Shown: positions 60,000-64,000 of the stretch, one piece after another
How the letters are laid out: the number at the start of each line of letters is the position of its first letter
How positions within the stretch are numbered: the first letter of the stretch is position 1
DNA from: Proteles cristata cristata
Lineage: Eukaryota > Chordata > Mammalia > Carnivora > Hyaenidae
DNA: 64,000 nt
Assembly: GCA_017311185.1 (NCBI GenBank)
Contig: JAESUZ010003505.1
Location: 2,170,001-2,234,000 of the forward strand
Reading direction: 5' to 3'
Made by a program: the position numbers and the translations under genes
Notes under the pieces: model-generated
The model's input: only the letters and a program-made list of their open reading frames with translations
Told to the model about the DNA's origin: nothing
The model's database searches: none

Positions 60000-62900
60000 T
60001 CTGCGGGCCACCCTCCGAACACCCGACCGTTCGGGCCCCTGGCTTAGCCGCGTGGAGAATAGATATTCTACAGTAGCCAACGGACCGTGTTGTTTCAGCA
60101 TCTAACATTCACAGACAAACGAGTCTAACCCTTTCTCACTAAAAACGCTAGCATACTTCTATGCTGTGTGGGAGCAGGGGCAGTTTGGCTGACATTGTTT
60201 AGTTGCTGGGCCCGTGAAATCTCCTGTCCTTTTCACACATCAGGTCAGGGTACGAGAGACGAGAATAAATGGCTTCCACAAAACCCCTCCTTACTGCTGG
60301 GTTTTGTTTTTTTCCCTCTCAGCTGTAAGTTAGCAGGTGTGTCGAGAGAAAGTCAGAGATATAAAATGTGAGCCTTGGTCCCACGTGTAGGGTGATTCAA
60401 TGAACATGGGTAGCGTATACTTCGTTCTGGACATCCCGACTTTTACAGGCTACGTTGCGTCCATGACATCATAAAATCATAGTGGATTCCTAGGTACAAT
60501 CGTCAGATGGCCATGTGTTGAGGATAGTTTAGTCTCTTGCAACAGAGAGAGGATGGGACCTAGTTTCCAAAGTTCCTTCCAGCATTTTTGCCTAAGACAT
60601 TCCATTCATTCTTAGACAGTTAATATTCTACAGTAAGATTTTTCCTTACCATGAACTGAAGTCTGAGTCCTGAAATAACTTTGCCCCATTTCTGTATGAT
60701 GGCCAGTGGGCTACTCTCCGGTTTGTCTTCCAGAGACTTTACCAGCTTACTGCCCTTTCTGGACACATATACAGGTGTTCAGTGAGGTTCTGAAATTATT
60801 ACTTCACACAGGTCAGCCCACAGGTAGCAAACTGCCCACCCAAAAGTGTATAAAAAGGAAGAGCAGTTTTGAATTAATCCATTGACTTTGGAAATGTCTC
60901 CAGGCACAAACACGTGTACCTTCTTTGCACAGAACCCCAACTGCTCATGTCTTCTTTACACCGTGTGTTTACACAAGAGAGTATGCTGTCCTTCATTGGC
61001 CTCCTGTTGACAGCTTTGTGACAAAGTTCCCCATCATTCCTATCAGGATTTATTTCTTTTCTACCGTAAGCTTACGTCAGGCTCAGAGAAAAAGAATCAT
61101 CACCACATGACAGCCGGAAAATGGAGGACTCCAGACCCCCAGGAATGTCTCCCCAAAATGCCTTGCCCTGTAGAGCCCCTGGTTAATGTCAGCATTTAAA
61201 TTAGCTTCTGGATAAAGAAAAAGGTTTCACAGTGAATAAATTGGAAGGTTTTGGCAGGGGGGGCATTGAATGCATGATCTAAACCAAGTCTGCCATGAGA
61301 ATGCACTCTCAGGAGGTCCTCACAGTCAAATAAGTTAACAATACAAACCTTTTACTTTTCTTTCACTCTTGACCAAAGAACAAGGTTCCAAAGAACTCTC
61401 ATCTTTTTACCTGTAGTGTCAGACAAGAGTAGTTGGCTTTTATTGTTCATTTTGTATTATTGAATGCTCATCTGGGAGAGATTAGAAAGAGAAAGTACAG
61501 AAGAAGCAGGCAAATAGGAAATTTCTTCACTTAAAACAAGAGTCATGTCTACAAACCTTTTTTTTCCCTGAGGTTATTAGCACAGAACTAAATTTCCCCG
61601 TGTAATTAATTAGCACACACTGAGCAACTAATCAACGCTGATTCACTACTGTCATTTGGAAAAATTTTATTAGGAAAATAGTAATTTTCCAGTTGAGTCA
61701 TCAAATTGAATATGGATAATTTCATTGTAGTTGACAGTAATTGTTTTGACAAATATGTATGAAATATGTCAAGTGAAGTCAACAGAGCGTGTTTCGTTTT
61801 AGGGATGTCATGTAGCATGGAAGCCTCAGAAACTGTGTCAGTAGGAGAGTTGGTATTTCTTGAAGCCATGTCTTCTCGTGAAGATATTTGGAATAATTTG
61901 GGGATAGGGAAGATGAGGTGTGTTCTTGTTATTCCTTGTATTGTGCTAATGACTTTTGGTTGGCGGGAAGTTATGAAAGAAAATAGCTGTTTCGAGGACA
62001 ACCCATCGTAGCCATTTTCTCCATCTTCAGACCATATAAGAAAGCTATCTCAGGGTGCTCTCAGAGCAATACCATTTGAAATTCCATTTCGGAGCAATGC
62101 CATCAGTAAACCCTCAAATGGCATTATATACTTTTGTAAATTGACATAGGAAGAAAATCTACCAGTTGATAGCATCTCACTAACATAGATACATATAGAA
62201 TCTAAAAATTATATTGAAAAAATGTTGGTCAGTGAGTTTTGTCATCTTCTCATTTTCCAAGGTCCACATCTTATACTGTTGCTAATCAAAAGAAAACGGT
62301 GTTTCAGCTTTGCACATACTCAGTGTATCTACCTATTTACAGCAGTGTGAAAATCTCACACTGTCCTGACACAGCGCGACTGTGCTTTCTTTAATAGTCT
62401 CACTTGGTTGGAGCTCTTGAGGTGAAGAATCAATCTTATTTGTCATTGATTTTTCCTTTTTTAGTTAAGGTTCCCTATTGAGTATGATTGTCAGGTTCAG
62501 TTTCAGCTATATTAACAGCTTCATCCAGATTTGGGTCTGCCAGGGACTCGTTTTTAATCTAGTGCACAGTTCCGTCTTTGGCAATTATTTCTGTTTACAC
62601 GTATACTCATTTTACAGAGTCTCACTTTTCTGGAACTGTCATTTAAAGGATGGAAGTTACAGAGCATGGAATTCAGTTGCATTTGTTTAAGAATCTCTCT
62701 GTTTTGTCTCCTCCCCTTTTCTCCATCCAGCAAACATTGATAATTACCACCTGCACATTGGCATGTAATAATCCACGAAGCTCTCGGTCATTTGTAGACT
62801 CGGTCTCTGCGAGTTGGTAGAGAAGGTGTCAAAGATTCCTCACCTTGTCCTGTTTCCATTCAGGTTCCACACTGATTTATTCAAAAGCATGTATTTTTTT

Positions 62901-64000
62901 ACCAGCAGTTTCTTGCTTCCATAACAATGTTTATTTCCTTTCTCTAATGAATTTAACATTTGCTGCTGTTGGAGACGATCAATATCACTGTGTACTGTAC
63001 ATTTCTACTCAGTAAATAGAGCAGTTCTGGTCTGTAATCTCCTGTGAGTTTCAGAACTCCTAGAGTCACATCTAGACCCAGACAAATATTGGCAATTTAC
63101 AGGCATTTCCTTAGTTTCTCCTCGTCTCCAATAAAAAACAATCAGCGCCTACGTATAATACCAATCCTTGCTTAGAATTTTCCTTTAGGGTTCCTTTTCT
63201 TTGCACTCACTCTTTCTTACACTTTGTAGGATTTAGGTTTAGGGCCTTTGCTAGCCTGTCACTCATCCCTTGCTTATTTTATATTTTAGCAGCCTCAGTA
63301 CATGATCATAGCTGGTAGGACATTGTAGGGCAGCAGAGGAAAAGCTAGGACTCGACCCAGTACAGCAGCAGCCCTGAAAGGTGTAGTACAGTAACTCTCA
63401 TCGGGAGCTCTGACCTTCAGCACTTGTGAAGTTAATTGCCTGCAGGTTCTTCGTTTATATATGTGAATTAAGTGGCTTAGTAGGTACCTATTAGATGTTA
63501 ACAAAATGGTTCATTTGTAGCCATTTAATAAAAGATTTATTAAAGTCTTGTTTTATTATGAAGTCTACTTTGGCATTGATAGTTCATTAGTTATGTTCCC
63601 ATAGCTCTTTACCTTGTAGTTCAGTAATGCTTTGCTGATTATTAATGTACGAAATTGTGTATTAAATTACCTCTTTCTTATTGCATTTTTTATTTAAATT
63701 TTGAAGTGTCCTGGGCTGCTTTAATGTGAGATCAGTTGCTTTGTCTTTACAGAGAAATAACTAAGCAGAAGTATTACTGAATTAGGATAGTCTCCCTTTT
63801 TTCCCTCTTTTATCTTCACTCCAAATGGTTCTAGGGAAAGGCAGGACACTCCTACAAGCATCGGGTATCAGTTGGCCTTTCCTATTAGAAATCCAGGCAG
63901 CAGTCTACACATCATGGGCTCACGTACCAGGGAAAGCTTCCCCAGGTGAAAAATGGTACCGTCACAGCATGCTTGTAACCAACTACCTTCAGCAAGATAG
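59992..64000 (+). other. TENM3: Intron downstream of the TENM3 exon (5' portion)
   Basis: No further exon with teneurin residues (for example the transmembrane exon) is seen. The stretch contains no SINE and no recognised LINE. The first roughly 70 bases keep CpG-containing, GC-rich composition from the exon. A frame open on both strands at 61606-62011 encodes nothing I recognise. Confidence 0.75.

Noticed and set aside
59809..60108. Open frames of 83 to 99 codons on the minus strand opposite the TENM3 exon
   Set aside because: They are antisense shadows of the GC-rich exon; the plus frame carries the recognised teneurin residues and proper splice sites.
61606..62001. 131-codon minus frame in the downstream intron
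   Set aside because: No family resemblance and no transcript context; an opposite-strand frame is also open, which suggests low stop density by chance.
1..64000. Search for a CRISPR array, phage genes, operons or a new defence-type system
   Set aside because: The sequence is vertebrate intron with SINEs, LINEs, LTR remnants and one spliced exon; no regularly spaced repeats or gene clusters are present.

Overview
The window is mammalian nuclear DNA, almost certainly from a cat-family carnivore (Felidae). The evidence is 31 copies or fragments of a tRNA-Lys-derived carnivore SINE with the head GGGGCGCCTGGGTGGCTCAG, an internal CT-rich stretch and an A-rich tail, many with clear target-site duplications (TSDs). 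LINE-1 remnants, older L2/MIR copies and MLT1-type LTRs are also present. There are no bacterial genes, operons, CRISPR arrays or phage modules, and nearly all listed open frames are chance or repeat-derived.

One functional coding element is supported: a 238-base internal exon at 59754-59991 (+). It encodes part of the intracellular domain of a teneurin, best matching TENM3 (residues such as [30 protein letters not shown]). Its acceptor and donor are in place, with a phase 1 intron upstream and a phase 2 intron downstream. The rest of the window is then two introns of this very large gene: at least 59.7 kb upstream and at least 4.0 kb downstream.

Region by region: 1-1310 is an L2 split by one young SINE, with another SINE at the window edge. 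1132-14548 has no SINE and only a MIR, a tandem 69-base duplication and low-complexity tracts. 14549-31653 is SINE-rich, with an MLT1-type LTR, L2/MIR copies, an old plus-strand L1 3' end and a 3'-truncated 7SK RNA retropseudogene (22959-23195). 31930-36240 holds L2/MIR traces and a 3'-truncated 5S rRNA retropseudogene (35753-35846). 36240-40770 is a cluster of same-strand SINEs and a 3.6 kb antisense L1 carrying ORF2 reverse-transcriptase sequence, itself hit by a young SINE. 42243-43715 (-) is a decayed processed pseudogene of the chaperonin subunit CCT6A. 44208-58132 is again SINE-rich, with a second MLT1-type LTR, a strong Z-DNA-type dinucleotide tract and a DNA-transposon-like remnant. 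58133-64000 has no SINE and contains the exon.

I see no new molecular system. The more interesting signals are the tailless, 3'-truncated retrocopies of 5S, 7SK and SINE RNA, a 47-base perfectly alternating purine-pyrimidine tract just upstream of the TENM3 exon, subfamily structure among the SINEs, and the long SINE-free stretches. Family names rest on recognition by eye without database searches; repeat boundaries without a TSD are approximate.
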